This document shows positions 36,434 to 44,839 of a stretch of DNA of 64,000 nt, piece after piece. Positions within the stretch are counted from its first letter, which is position 1, and each line of letters starts with the position of its first letter. The notes under the pieces are model-generated. The model searched no databases. It was not told where the DNA came from and saw only the letters and a program-made list of their open reading frames with translations. Both the position numbers and the translations under genes were made by a program. The stretch comes from Blastopirellula retiformator (GTDB lineage Bacteria; Planctomycetota; Planctomycetia; Pirellulales; Pirellulaceae): contig NZ_SJPF01000001.1 of assembly GCF_007859755.1 (NCBI RefSeq), positions 918,082 to 982,081 on the forward strand, in the 5' to 3' direction.

Positions 36434-37843
36434 CTATTTTGTTTGCTGCTTGAGTTGCTGGCGCAACTTGACCAGGTCGTCTTGCGACGCCAGGTCTTGG
36501 GCCAGGTTGGTGTATTGGTGCGGGTCGGTTTGCATGTCGTACAGCTCTTCGCTGCCGTCCTTGTATTGGATGTAGGCGTAGCGGTCGGTTCGTAGCAGTT
36601 TGCCTTTGTTCATTTCGCACATGATTTCCTCCCGGGCGGTTGCGCCGGGCGTGTTGATCGCGGCGGTTTGGCTGACGCCTTGCAGGTAGTCGGGGACTTC
36701 CAGGCCGCACAGGTCGGCCAGGGTGGGGTAGATGTCGATCTGGCCGGCCAAGGCGTCGACCACTTTCGGCTGTTGGCCTGGGATGGCGATGATCAGCGGG
36801 ATGTGGGTCGACTCTTCGTGCAGGCTCATCTTTTGCCAGAAGTCATGTTCTCCCAGGTGATAGCCATGATCGGCGGTGAAGACGACGATCGTGTTCTTGT
36901 CGAGGCCGAGCCGCTTTAGTTCGTCTAGGATGCGGCCGACCTGGTGATCCATGTAAGCGACCGACGCAAAGTAGGCGGTCAGCGTCTGCTGCTGATCGTC
37001 GCGCGTCATGCCGGTCGCTTTGCTGTTGCGCGAGATGCCCGCCTTGGGGATGTCGCTCCAGTCGCCATCGATCTTCGCCGGCAGCTTCATCTTTTCGGCC
37101 GGGTAAGGAGCAAAGAACTTGGCCGGCGCGACCAGCGGCACATGGGGGCGAACCATCCCGACCGCCAGGAAGAAACGTTCGTCTTGGTGATCGCGGAGCA
37201 GTTCGATCGCCTTGTCGGCCGCCTGATGATCGGCTTGTTCGCTGCCGTCGGTCGACGTTTTGACGGCATAGAAGGCGGTGCCGAAGCCGAGCCCGTAATG
37301 TTTGCTGGGATCTTTTTTCAATTTTTCGTTGCTGTAAACGGCCGCTTCCCCTGCGCTGTGCCACTCAGGCGCCTGGCAGTTGAACCGTTCGTCCCACGAA
37401 GCGGCGTGGTCGTCGCCATCGACGCCAGCGGTGATGTCGCCGGGGATTCGCATGTGATAGATCTTGCTGACCCGGGCAGCGTAGTAGCCGTGATTGCGGA
37501 AGTGCTGGGACATGCTGGCCCGGTCGCCGAGGTTCTTGGTGAAGTTGTGCGACTGTCTGTTGTTCATCACGCCAATGGTCGACGTGTGCAGACCTGACAT
37601 CAGAGCTGCTCGCGAAGGCCCGCAGACCGGGTATTGGCAGTAGGTCCGGGTGAACTTGACGCCGCGTTTGGCGAGGGCGTCAATGTTCGGCGACTGGCAC
37701 TCGCGATGCCCGTAGCACGAGAGGGACTGTGCCGAAAGATCGTCGGAGATGATGAACAGCACGTTGTATTTGCCGTCGGCGGCCGACAGGGAAGAAGCGG
37801 CGAGCGCGACAAGGATTCCGGCGAGCCAAGGACGAAAAGGCAT
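36434..37843 (-). CDS. Exported sulfatase (iduronate-2-sulfatase/choline-sulfatase type)
   Basis: This 469-residue formylglycine-dependent sulfatase has a Sec signal (MPFRPWLAGILVALAASSL, cut near SAADG). The metal site is NVLFIISDD near the start. The maturation motif CGPSRAALMSG carries the Cys that becomes formylglycine, and HGYHLGEHDFWQKMSLHEES gives later metal and substrate residues. Substrates are sulfated polysaccharides or small sulfate esters; planctomycetes carry many copies. ATG 37843 begins the signal peptide; the frame extends to 38032 without sense. No sulfatase-maturase is nearby. Confidence 0.93.
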   Translation of the reverse strand: MPFRPWLAGILVALAASSLSAADGKYNVLFIISDDLSAQSLSCYGHRECQSPNIDALAKRGVKFTRTYCQYPVCGPSRAALMSGLHTSTIGVMNNRQSHNFTKNLGDRASMSQHFRNHGYYAARVSKIYHMRIPGDITAGVDGDDHAASWDERFNCQAPEWHSAGEAAVYSNEKLKKDPSKHYGLGFGTAFYAVKTSTDGSEQADHQAADKAIELLRDHQDERFFLAVGMVRPHVPLVAPAKFFAPYPAEKMKLPAKIDGDWSDIPKAGISRNSKATGMTRDDQQQTLTAYFASVAYMDHQVGRILDELKRLGLDKNTIVVFTADHGYHLGEHDFWQKMSLHEESTHIPLIIAIPGQQPKVVDALAGQIDIYPTLADLCGLEVPDYLQGVSQTAAINTPGATAREEIMCEMNKGKLLRTDRYAYIQYKDGSEELYDMQTDPHQYTNLAQDLASQDDLVKLRQQLKQQTK

Positions 37844-37936
37844 GGGGTGGTTCCTGGCGGATGGTGGGAGGGGAGCGAAGTAGTTTGGTTTGATTGTAGT
37901 TGATGGAGGAGGGGGATTCACGCAGTCTTGAATCCA

Positions 37937-38123
37937 ATGGTTAGCCGCGAAAGCTCTGCTTTCGGGGCCGACAGCGTCGGCAAGAGGCATCAATCCGGGG
38001 AATCGGAGAATGCGGCGGTGTTCTTGCCGCAAATGTAGGCAACGCGTCGATTCGCTACGAACAGCGAACGGATGCCTCCTGCGGCTGCGCCGCCCCGAAA
38101 GCGGAGCTTTCGCGGCTAACCAT
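37937..38123. repeat. Inverted-repeat element (31-bp arms)
   Basis: ATGGTTAGCCGCGAAAGCTC at 37937-37967 is mirrored at 38093-38123, with 30 of 31 positions matching. The 125-bp interior also shows weaker mirrored GC-rich parts. The right arm reaches the stop codon of the RNA methyltransferase gene. It resembles a small non-autonomous transposon or a long terminator-like structure between convergent-side gene ends. Confidence 0.7.
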
Positions 38124-38926
38124 CAGGTTTGTCGCTGACGATCGGCTTCGTACAGGAGGACCGCGGCGGTGGTGGACACGTTTAGGCTGTCGGCGATGCC
38201 GCGCATGGGGAGGCGGATGTTGGTCACATCGTCGGCGAGCCAGCGATCGGAGAGTCCTTCCGCTTCGCTGCCGAGGATCAGCGCGGTCGGGCCGTCGAAA
38301 CGGACTTGCTCGTACGAGACGGCGCCTTCGACCCGGGCGGCGAACATCTGCACGCCATGCTTTCGCAAGAAGGCCATCGTCTCGGCGGTGGTCGCTTCAA
38401 ACGTGGGGACGGCGAAGATGGTGCCGAGACTAGCGCGGATGGCGTTGGGGTTAAACAGGTCGGTCCGGGCATCGGCCGCAATCAAGCAGTCGGCGCCGAC
38501 CGCATCGGCGGTGCGAAGGATCGCGCCGAGGTTGCCCGGCTTCTCGACATCTTCCAAAACGACGATCAGCGGCGTGCTAGACAACTGACAGGCGTCAAGC
38601 GAGGTGACCGGATAGTTGGCGACGGAGACGGCGCCTTCCGAACGTTCGCCAAACGACAGCTTCTCGCAGACGTCGCGGGGAATGTCGTAGACCTGCAAGT
38701 TGGGCTGACTGGCGACGCGCTGGCGCAGGGCGTCCGCTTCGGCGCCGACCAGCAGTTCGTCGCAGAGGAAGAGTTCGAGCAGCGGGAACTCTTTCGCCAG
38801 GGCGCGTTCGATTTCGCGGACGCCATCGATGATCGTGCGCCCCTGTTGCTCGCGAGCGCGGCGCTGGCGCAACTTGGCGGCCGCTTTGATTCGCGGGTTT
38901 TGAACGCTGGTGATCCGCTCGGGCAT
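38123..38926 (-). CDS. TrmH/SpoU-family RNA 2'-O-methyltransferase
   Basis: This 267-residue knotted methyltransferase probably modifies rRNA or tRNA ribose. The N-terminal substrate-binding part (SVQNPRIKAAAKLRQRRARE) is followed by the SPOUT domain, with motif 1 NLGAILRTADAVGAD, motif 2 LILGSEAEGLSDRWL and motif 3 LPMRGIADSLNVSTTAAVLLYE. Target base is not predictable. It overlaps the right arm of an inverted repeat at its stop codon and follows a second RNA methyltransferase by 14 bp on the same strand. Confidence 0.92.
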   Translation of the reverse strand: MPERITSVQNPRIKAAAKLRQRRAREQQGRTIIDGVREIERALAKEFPLLELFLCDELLVGAEADALRQRVASQPNLQVYDIPRDVCEKLSFGERSEGAVSVANYPVTSLDACQLSSTPLIVVLEDVEKPGNLGAILRTADAVGADCLIAADARTDLFNPNAIRASLGTIFAVPTFEATTAETMAFLRKHGVQMFAARVEGAVSYEQVRFDGPTALILGSEAEGLSDRWLADDVTNIRLPMRGIADSLNVSTTAAVLLYEADRQRQT

Positions 38927-38940
38927 CGAAAAGTTCCAGG

Positions 38941-39786
38941 TTAGGGGGACCAGCGGGCCAAGATGCCGCTGGGAAGGCGCCGGTCGTCGGCCGCGAGAAT
39001 AGACAAAGGACGCGCTTCGATCTGCGGCATCCGCCGCCCGAAGTAATGACGCTCGAGCATCTGTCGCAACTCGACCGGACCAAGCCCCGGCGAATGGCAG
39101 GTCAGCAAGATCGCCGCGTCGTCGGTCGAGAGGGTGCGAAGGTCGCTGAGCAGATCCGGCAGGTGCTGATCGACGCGCCAGACCTGGCCTTTGACGCCAT
39201 GTCCATAGCTGGGGGGGTCGAGCACGATGAGGTCGTACTGCGAGCCCCGTTTCACTTCGCGGCGAACAAACTTGCGGGCATCTTCGGCGAGCCAGCGGAC
39301 CGGGGCTTCGCTTAGACCGGAAAGCTCAGCGTTGCGGCGGGCCCACTGCACCACATTCTTGGCGGCGTCGACATGCGCGACCTCGGCGCCAGCCGCGGCA
39401 GAGGCGAGCGTGCTGCCGCCGGTATAGGCGAACAGATTGAGAACCTTTGCTGCCGGCCGGGCGGCGATCTGCGTGGCCAACCAGTCCCAGTTCTCGGCTT
39501 GTTCCGGAAAAATGCCCAAGTGTCCGAAATCGGTCGGTTTCAGCTCAAAGGTGCAGGCCCCGTGCGAGATCGTCCAGGTCGCCGGCAATACATTGGCCGG
39601 ATGCCAGACGCCGCGGTCGCCGTCGGTCCGCTGATAGCGACAGGCGGCCTCCCGCCACTGGGGTCGATGGCTGCAGCGGGCGGTCTCGGCGGCGGGGGAG
39701 AGGCGATCAAGCAGAAATTGCCCGAAACGCTCTAATTTGCGTCCCTCGCCGAAGTCGAGAAGTTGATATTGGTCGGGCGTAAACAA
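38941..39786 (-). CDS. Class I SAM-dependent methyltransferase (RlmI/RlmK-like)
   Basis: This protein of about 281 residues has a C-terminal Rossmann methyltransferase domain. Motif I is VLNLFAYTGGSTLASAAAG, and AHVDAAKNVVQWARRNAELSG follows. The catalytic-type LIVLDPPSYGHG resembles the RlmI/RlmK rRNA methyltransferases. The first 90 residues (GRKLERFGQFLLDRL, WTISHGACTFELKPTDFGHLGIF) match their linker. The start is TTG 39786 without a good ribosome binding site, so the true N-terminus is uncertain. It forms a likely pair with the TrmH gene. Confidence 0.82.
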   Translation of the reverse strand: MFTPDQYQLLDFGEGRKLERFGQFLLDRLSPAAETARCSHRPQWREAACRYQRTDGDRGVWHPANVLPATWTISHGACTFELKPTDFGHLGIFPEQAENWDWLATQIAARPAAKVLNLFAYTGGSTLASAAAGAEVAHVDAAKNVVQWARRNAELSGLSEAPVRWLAEDARKFVRREVKRGSQYDLIVLDPPSYGHGVKGQVWRVDQHLPDLLSDLRTLSTDDAAILLTCHSPGLGPVELRQMLERHYFGRRMPQIEARPLSILAADDRRLPSGILARWSP

Positions 39787-39875
39787 AACGGCGGCGGCAG
39801 ATTCGGGGTGGTTGATTGAATTCCTCTGGCATTATTGTGAAGATCGGGGGAGAATACGAAAGACCGCCTACCAAA

Positions 39876-41099
39876 ATGCCGCTAATCAAGGAACGGCCGT
39901 TGAGACCGTCTCTCCTCTATATCTCGTTTGTGTTGCTGCTGTTTGTCGCCTGCGATATTTTCGCGCAAGACCCGGCCGAATCGACGCCAGCCGCCCAGCC
40001 AACGCCCCAGCAGCCCGAAATGTCGGCCGCCGAGGTGCGCCGTTTGATCGCGAAGCTCGATTCCGAGCGGTTTTTGATTCGCGAAGATGCGACCGAAAAA
40101 TTGTCGCACGCCGGGCCAGAAGCGATCGACGAGCTGACCGCGGCGGTCGCCAGCGGCAGTCTCGAAAAGTCGATCCGCTGCATCCACATATTGAAACGCT
40201 TTACGCTGGGAGACGACATCAACGCCGAGATCGCCGCGACCGAGCGGCTGGAGTTGATCGCGGCGTCGGGCAATGACGGCGTATCGCAATACGCCCAGGA
40301 TACGCTCAACCGGGTGGCGACGCTGCAAGAAGAACGCTCGCGGCGGGTGCTGCGGAGTCTGGGGATGAAGTTCAGCGAGTACATGCCGGCGCCGGGCTTT
40401 GTCGATCCGTCGCGGGGGCCGAGCGTCACGATTGACGAAACCTACAAGGGCGGCCCCAAAGAGCTTTACTATCTGCGGCAGCTGCGGTTTATCGAAGATG
40501 TGCAGATGTCGGGCGAGAAGATCACCGCCGAGTACCTGAAGCAGGTCGCTTTGATGGAAAACGTGCGGCTGCTGACGCTGAAAGAAACGCCCAACGTCGA
40601 TGGCGACGCGCTCGCCGCGCTCGGCCCATTGTTGCACCAACTCGAAAACATCCGGCTCTACTATCTGCCGGTTGGCGATCAGGTGATCCCGATGTTTGGC
40701 AAGATGGGACGGCTGATCAAAGCCGAACTGTATGGGACCGAGCTTTCGGACAAAGGCAAGGCTGAGTTGTTCGCCCAGTTTGGGAATGATCCGCGGCGGA
40801 TGGATATCCGCAACGGCGCCTTCTTGGGAGTGCAGGGGCAAACGATCGCCGAATCGCCTTGCACGGTGCAAGACGTACCGCGCGAAGGAAGCGCCTTCGC
40901 GGCCGGCGTCAAGCGAGGCGATGTGATCCAGCAGGTCGACGGCCAAGACGTTCCGCACTTCACGGCGCTGACCGAGGTCCTGCGGGACAAGGACGTCGGG
41001 GACAAGATCAAAATGAAGATCCTCCGCGACAACCAGCCGATCGAATTGACGGTGACGTTGGGCAAATGGCCGATGCGTCCCGAGTACGTGAACCGCTAG
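39876..41099 (+). CDS. Exported PDZ-domain protein
   Basis: This 407-residue protein begins with a signal peptide (RPSLLYISFVLLLFVACDI, possible cleavage at FAQD). A proline-rich linker follows. Next come a HEAT-like helical region (about 50-140), then leucine-rich strands comparing VRLLTLKETPNVDG and IRLYYLPVG. A C-terminal PDZ domain (about 320-400) has FLGVQG as carboxylate loop and GVKRGDVIQQVDGQDV. It probably binds protein tails in the periplasm; partner unknown. The start could also be ATG 39816. It converges with the antiporter gene. Confidence 0.8.
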   Translation: MPLIKERPLRPSLLYISFVLLLFVACDIFAQDPAESTPAAQPTPQQPEMSAAEVRRLIAKLDSERFLIREDATEKLSHAGPEAIDELTAAVASGSLEKSIRCIHILKRFTLGDDINAEIAATERLELIAASGNDGVSQYAQDTLNRVATLQEERSRRVLRSLGMKFSEYMPAPGFVDPSRGPSVTIDETYKGGPKELYYLRQLRFIEDVQMSGEKITAEYLKQVALMENVRLLTLKETPNVDGDALAALGPLLHQLENIRLYYLPVGDQVIPMFGKMGRLIKAELYGTELSDKGKAELFAQFGNDPRRMDIRNGAFLGVQGQTIAESPCTVQDVPREGSAFAAGVKRGDVIQQVDGQDVPHFTALTEVLRDKDVGDKIKMKILRDNQPIELTVTLGKWPMRPEYVNR

Positions 41100-41110
41100 A
41101 CGGTCTCTTT

Positions 41111-41144
41111 TAGCAGTCCGTTGAGAAAATCAACCGACAGTTAA
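41111..41144 (+). repeat. Repeat family A, minimal copy (A5)
   Basis: TAGCAGTCCGTTGA, five bases, then TCAACCGACAGTTA: only the two ends of the family A element, forming a GTTGA/TCAAC hairpin. It overlaps the last codons and the stop of the antiporter gene (minus strand). Confidence 0.7.
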
Positions 41145-42248
41145 GCGTGGGCCCCAGCGGAGCGAGGTTTCTTCGATCGCGGCGGGCGCTCTTGGCTCGG
41201 CCGCTTCAACTTCGCCATTGGTCAGCCGATAGATCAAGTAGAGCGAAGCGAGTACCAGCAGCACGACCAGCAGCGCGTCAGGTTCGACCAGCATGTAACG
41301 CCGGTCCGCGCGATAGAGAATGCCCATCGTTGCGACGCAGGTGACGAAGATCACCGCGCCGGCCGTCACCGCATGCACGCCGCTGGCGTCGGCCAAGATC
41401 GCGCCGCGGGTATAGAACGCATCGACCGGCAACACAATGGCGATGTTAAAGGCGTTGCTGCCGAGGATATTGCCGATCGCCATATCGGAAGCGCCCATCC
41501 GCACGGCGACCACCGTCGTGACCATCTCGGGCAGGCTGGTCGTCAAAGCGAGGAACGTGCTGCCGACGAAACTGCCCCCCAGGCCGGTAACCGTCGCCAC
41601 GCGATCGGCGACGATCGATAGATAGCGAGCGGCGACAAAGATCACGATGGTCGCAATCAGGTAGGTCGCGATCGCGCGAGTGAGCGACATCTTGTTTTCC
41701 TGCGCCTCTGCCACGAGCGGCGCTTCCAACTTGGCGGCGACCTGCTGATCCAAATAAATCAGCCGTAGCGAGAACAGGTAAAACAGCCCGACGCCCAGCG
41801 ATCCGGCGCCAATCCAACCGACCGACAGCGGAACGCCGATTTGTTGCTGATGGTGCAGCATAAAGAAGAGGAGCAAGATCGCCGTCAGCGCGATGCTGGC
41901 CAGCGCAGAGAGGGCGTGAGCCGCCGAGACCGAGGTGAACATCGGCTGCTTAGCGCGAAACGCCAGGTCGATGATGCCGAGGATCAGCAGGTTGAAGAGC
42001 GAACTGCCGAGGATGTTGCCCATCGCCAGATCGACGCCGGTGGCGTAGTCGGGCAGTTGCACTGCGTTGATGTTGATGGCGAACTCGGGCAGGCTGGTCG
42101 CCGCCGCCAACAGCACGAGCCCGGCCAGCGAGCTGCCGAGTCCCGACTTCTCGCCGATGACGTCGGCCGCTTTGGTCATGAAGCTGCCGGCGAAAACGAT
42201 CACGATCGCCAAACCCAGAAACTGGGCCATGAGAATAGGCAATTCCAA
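41130..42248 (-). CDS. Calcium/sodium antiporter (CaCA superfamily)
   Basis: This 372-residue inner-membrane transporter exchanges Ca2+ for Na+ or H+. About ten or eleven membrane helices carry the two inverted alpha repeats. The first is LAAATSLPEFAININAVQ followed by GNILGSSLFNL; the second is LTTSLPEMVTTVVAVRM followed by IGNILGSNAFNI, with both acidic ion-binding residues in place. The last residues (LTVG) and the stop are encoded by repeat A5. Length is normal for YrbG-type proteins. Confidence 0.92.
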   Translation of the reverse strand: MELPILMAQFLGLAIVIVFAGSFMTKAADVIGEKSGLGSSLAGLVLLAAATSLPEFAININAVQLPDYATGVDLAMGNILGSSLFNLLILGIIDLAFRAKQPMFTSVSAAHALSALASIALTAILLLFFMLHHQQQIGVPLSVGWIGAGSLGVGLFYLFSLRLIYLDQQVAAKLEAPLVAEAQENKMSLTRAIATYLIATIVIFVAARYLSIVADRVATVTGLGGSFVGSTFLALTTSLPEMVTTVVAVRMGASDMAIGNILGSNAFNIAIVLPVDAFYTRGAILADASGVHAVTAGAVIFVTCVATMGILYRADRRYMLVEPDALLVVLLVLASLYLIYRLTNGEVEAAEPRAPAAIEETSLRWGPRLTVG

Positions 42249-42627
42249 AGCGAACGGCTCCCTGGTTCGAGCGGGGAAGGGATAAATACGCCGCTACTGT
42301 ACAGAATCGAAGCGTCGCTGGCCATGAATCGCGAAGGCAAGAGCGGAGACTCCGCCCCTGCGGATGCGAGCGATCGCAGAAAAAAACGCCGAGATTTTGG
42401 GGATCTTAACCAAAACCTGCGGCAAACTAAACGGAATATGTCGTTTCGCCCCTTATTCTGAGAATCTTTCTAACAGTCGCGAATCGATCGGCGAGAAACA
42501 AATCGACGACTTGTCGTAATTGGCTGGAAAGTAAGTGGTTTATTCCGCGAGAACTGTTTAATAATTACGAATCGCCTGTTTCGATCGAAGGCCAAGCGTC
42601 TGGAAACGGGGGAGGAGAACGAAAGCC
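42249..42627. other. Intergenic region, nothing recognised
   Basis: These 379 bp lie between divergent genes (antiporter minus, small protein plus). A GGGGGAGGAGA ribosome binding site stands at the right end. The rest shows short AT-rich patches but no clear promoter, structure or coding frame. Confidence 0.5.
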
Positions 42628-42915
42628 ATGGCGAAAAAGAACGGCAAGCCAAAGACGACGCGGATGGACGAAGGAGCGGATCGCGTCCGGCGGAAGGAGC
42701 CTTACTCCAGCGAACGGATTACGCGAGTGGTCGATCGGCTGCGCGAACAAGCGGCTCGGCTTTCAAGCCTGGTCCGCTCGATGGAAGAGTCGGAGCTGGA
42801 GGACGTGGTCGTCGATGGGCACGCTATGTTGCTGCGAGGGTTGAATCAGATCGACAATTTCGCCGACAATACAGCCAGAGCGGTTCGCGAGGCGCGGACC
42901 GCCAAGTTCGAGTAA
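42628..42915 (+). CDS. Small helical hypothetical protein
   Basis: This 95-residue, very charged protein has a lysine-rich start (KKNGKPKTTRMDEGADRVRR) and a helical core (ITRVVDRLREQAARLSSLVRS). The end (QIDNFADNTARAVREARTAK) suggests a coiled coil. No family or membrane segment is recognised. A GGGGGAGGAGA ribosome binding site 11 nt ahead of the ATG supports real translation. Confidence 0.6.
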   Translation: MAKKNGKPKTTRMDEGADRVRRKEPYSSERITRVVDRLREQAARLSSLVRSMEESELEDVVVDGHAMLLRGLNQIDNFADNTARAVREARTAKFE

Positions 42916-42981
42916 CCTCGGCTCTTCTTCGCAGCCCCCCAGCGAAGCGAGCCGTCAGCTACGGCTCAGTCGCTGCTGCGT

Positions 42982-43389
42982 ATGACGAACATCGCACCGC
43001 CGGATCGCACAAGCGGTTCCCGATTTCAGAAATGGCTGGCATGGCTGCTGTTGCTGCTGCTGGGGCTGTTGATTCTTGTGCCGCTGGCAATGTTGGCGAT
43101 CGCTCGGGCCAGCGAAGCGGCTCAACCGGCGTTCGGCTTCCTCGTCGGGGGGGGGGTCAGTTTTTTGGTTTGTTATGCAATCTGGTCGTGGGGATTCGAT
43201 TCCTCGATGCAGGTGCTGTCTCTGGTCTTCGGCGTCGTCGCCGCGGCGTTGTGGTTTTCGGACGCCTTCTTTATCTATGTCCTGGGTTTGATTTTCGGGT
43301 TCGTCGCCTACTACCGCAGCGATTGGTTTTGGGGAAGCGCCAACGCGGTCGCCAGATTCGTCGCGGACCGCATTTTCCGGCGTCCGTAG
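42982..43389 (+). CDS. Small four-helix membrane protein with a G10 tract
   Basis: This 135-residue protein has four hydrophobic segments (about 16-38, 48-68, 74-90 and 92-112) with short loops. I recognise no family. A run of ten G residues (43147-43156) encodes the VGGGVS turn between the first two helices. Slippage there would alter the frame, so expression could be phase variable. It follows the small charged protein by 66 bp and may be co-transcribed. Confidence 0.65.
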   Translation: MTNIAPPDRTSGSRFQKWLAWLLLLLLGLLILVPLAMLAIARASEAAQPAFGFLVGGGVSFLVCYAIWSWGFDSSMQVLSLVFGVVAAALWFSDAFFIYVLGLIFGFVAYYRSDWFWGSANAVARFVADRIFRRP

Positions 43390-43497
43390 ACGCTAATTGA
43401 GGATTTGTGGGAAAAATCTCTAGAACAGTAGCATCCCGGACGATCAAAAAGAATACGCTTCACTTTGGCGCCTTGATCTCGCTTAACGTTCAACGAG

Positions 43498-44502
43498 ATG
43501 CATCTCGTGGATTCCGATACAACCACCCGTGATCGCCTGCGCGAGGGGCTCTGCTTGCCGATCGCGCCTATCGCCGCTACCGATGGTCAATTTGATCCGC
43601 ACCGGCAGCGTACGCTGTGGCGCTATTACGCGACCGCCGGGACTGGGGGCGCCGTCGTTGATCTTACGAGTGGTTCCGCCGAACTGCGACGCGAACTGCT
43701 AGCGTCGCTGGTCGCTATGCCCGAAAAGCATGACTACCACCCGTGGCTGCGAATTCCGCTAGTCGCTGAAGCGGAGGCGCTGGCCACCGCCGTCGAATTG
43801 AAGGAGAGCGGCGTTCAGGCGATCGCCGTCGCCCTGGATGACGCTAACGCCGGTTCCTGCGATGATCTGGTCGGACTCTTGCAGGCAGTCGGGCGATCGG
43901 CGCCGCTGATCGTCTATCCGGCCGCCTACGCTTCGCCCCGCTTTTCGACCATCGAAGCCTGGCGACGGGTGCTTGAGATTCCGCAACTGTGCGCCATCTG
44001 CTTGCCGGCGCAGCGGCCGATCGCCGTGATGATCATGCGGGCGCTAATGGAGACGCGGCGCAAAGACATCGGCGTCTATACCGCCAACGAGATCAATCCG
44101 GTGATCGATCTGGTGACGCCGTTTCGCTATGCCAACGACAACAAGACGATCGAACGACGCGTCGTCGGCGGAATGTTGCGGTTGTGGGGCGCGTTTACCG
44201 CTCGCGCCGTGGAACTATTGGAACGTTGCCACATCGTCGGCGAACGAGGCGCCATTCCGGACGAACTGCTGCAGGTCTCGGTCGAAGTGACCGAAATGGC
44301 GCTGGCGCTCAGCGCCGAAAGCGGCGGCGGTCTCCGCGTAGTTCTGTGCCGCAACAAGATCCTCGCCGACAATCGCGGACTCGAAGGGAAGCGATTGAGT
44401 GATGAGACGCTGGACCGCGTCGCCAAGACGCTCAAGGATCACCCGCATCTGACCGACTTCGCCTACGTCGCCGCCCGGCTTGAGACGTGGAACGGCGAGT
44501 AG
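43498..44502 (+). CDS. DapA-like aldolase-family protein lacking the Schiff-base lysine
   Basis: This 334-residue TIM-barrel protein has the outline of the dihydrodipicolinate synthase/N-acetylneuraminate lyase family. The start is GLCLPIAPIAATDGQFDP with RYYATAGTGGAVV. The strand carrying the active Tyr is PLIVYPAAY. Where active members have the lysine (IKDSS), this protein reads CAICLPAQR. The carboxylate-loop GTTGE reads TSGSAE. It may bind a small molecule without aldol chemistry, or use another mechanism. The ATG at 43498 is preceded by no strong ribosome binding site. Confidence 0.75.
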   Translation: MHLVDSDTTTRDRLREGLCLPIAPIAATDGQFDPHRQRTLWRYYATAGTGGAVVDLTSGSAELRRELLASLVAMPEKHDYHPWLRIPLVAEAEALATAVELKESGVQAIAVALDDANAGSCDDLVGLLQAVGRSAPLIVYPAAYASPRFSTIEAWRRVLEIPQLCAICLPAQRPIAVMIMRALMETRRKDIGVYTANEINPVIDLVTPFRYANDNKTIERRVVGGMLRLWGAFTARAVELLERCHIVGERGAIPDELLQVSVEVTEMALALSAESGGGLRVVLCRNKILADNRGLEGKRLSDETLDRVAKTLKDHPHLTDFAYVAARLETWNGE

Positions 44503-44536
44503 CGTTCGCTCTTTGCGGACGAACGCCTGATCTTTC

Positions 44537-44660
44537 GTAGGTTGGGTGCAGCGGAACGCTGGCCCAACAATGCGTTTGCAAGCAACAGGTGGGTTACGTA
44601 AGCGAACGACGTCTGGCGATCGAATCAGAATCGATCGCGCTTACTGCACCCACCCTGCAA
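44537..44660 (+). repeat. Repeat family B, copy 1
   Basis: The element has imperfect terminal inverted repeats, GTAGGTTGGGTGCAG ... CTGCACCCACCCTGC, and an inner hairpin GCGATCGA / TCGATCGC. It is highly similar to 48585-48702. It is directly followed by repeat A1. The ends resemble the widely dispersed GTAGGGTGGG-type palindromic repeats of bacteria. Confidence 0.8.
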
Positions 44661-44671
44661 GGAGCTACATT

Positions 44672-44827
44672 TAGCAGTCCGTTGATTTTCTCGACGGACT
44701 GCGTGATCGCACGGATGCGATCCCAAAATAACGACGTAAGTCGTTATTTTGGGAGCCGCGAAGAGCTATGCTCTGAGCCTGGCGAGGTTGAAAAATGCCA
44801 CGATGGCATTTTTCAACCGGCAGTTAG
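44672..44827 (+). repeat. Repeat family A, full-length copy (A1), five hairpins
   Basis: The 156-bp element folds into five consecutive hairpins. H1 is GCAGTCCGT/ACGGACTGC. H2 is GATCGCA/TGCGATC. H3 is a perfect 14-bp stem CCCAAAATAACGAC with GTAA loop. H4 is AGAGC/GCTCT. H5 is a perfect 15-bp stem GGTTGAAAAATGCCA with CGA loop. Imperfect inverted ends are TAGCAGTCCGTTGA and TCAACCGGCAGTTA. It is about 93% identical to A2 and ends 12 bp from the stop of the next gene. Confidence 0.9.
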
Positions 44828-44839
44828 CGCCTTCGCCGC

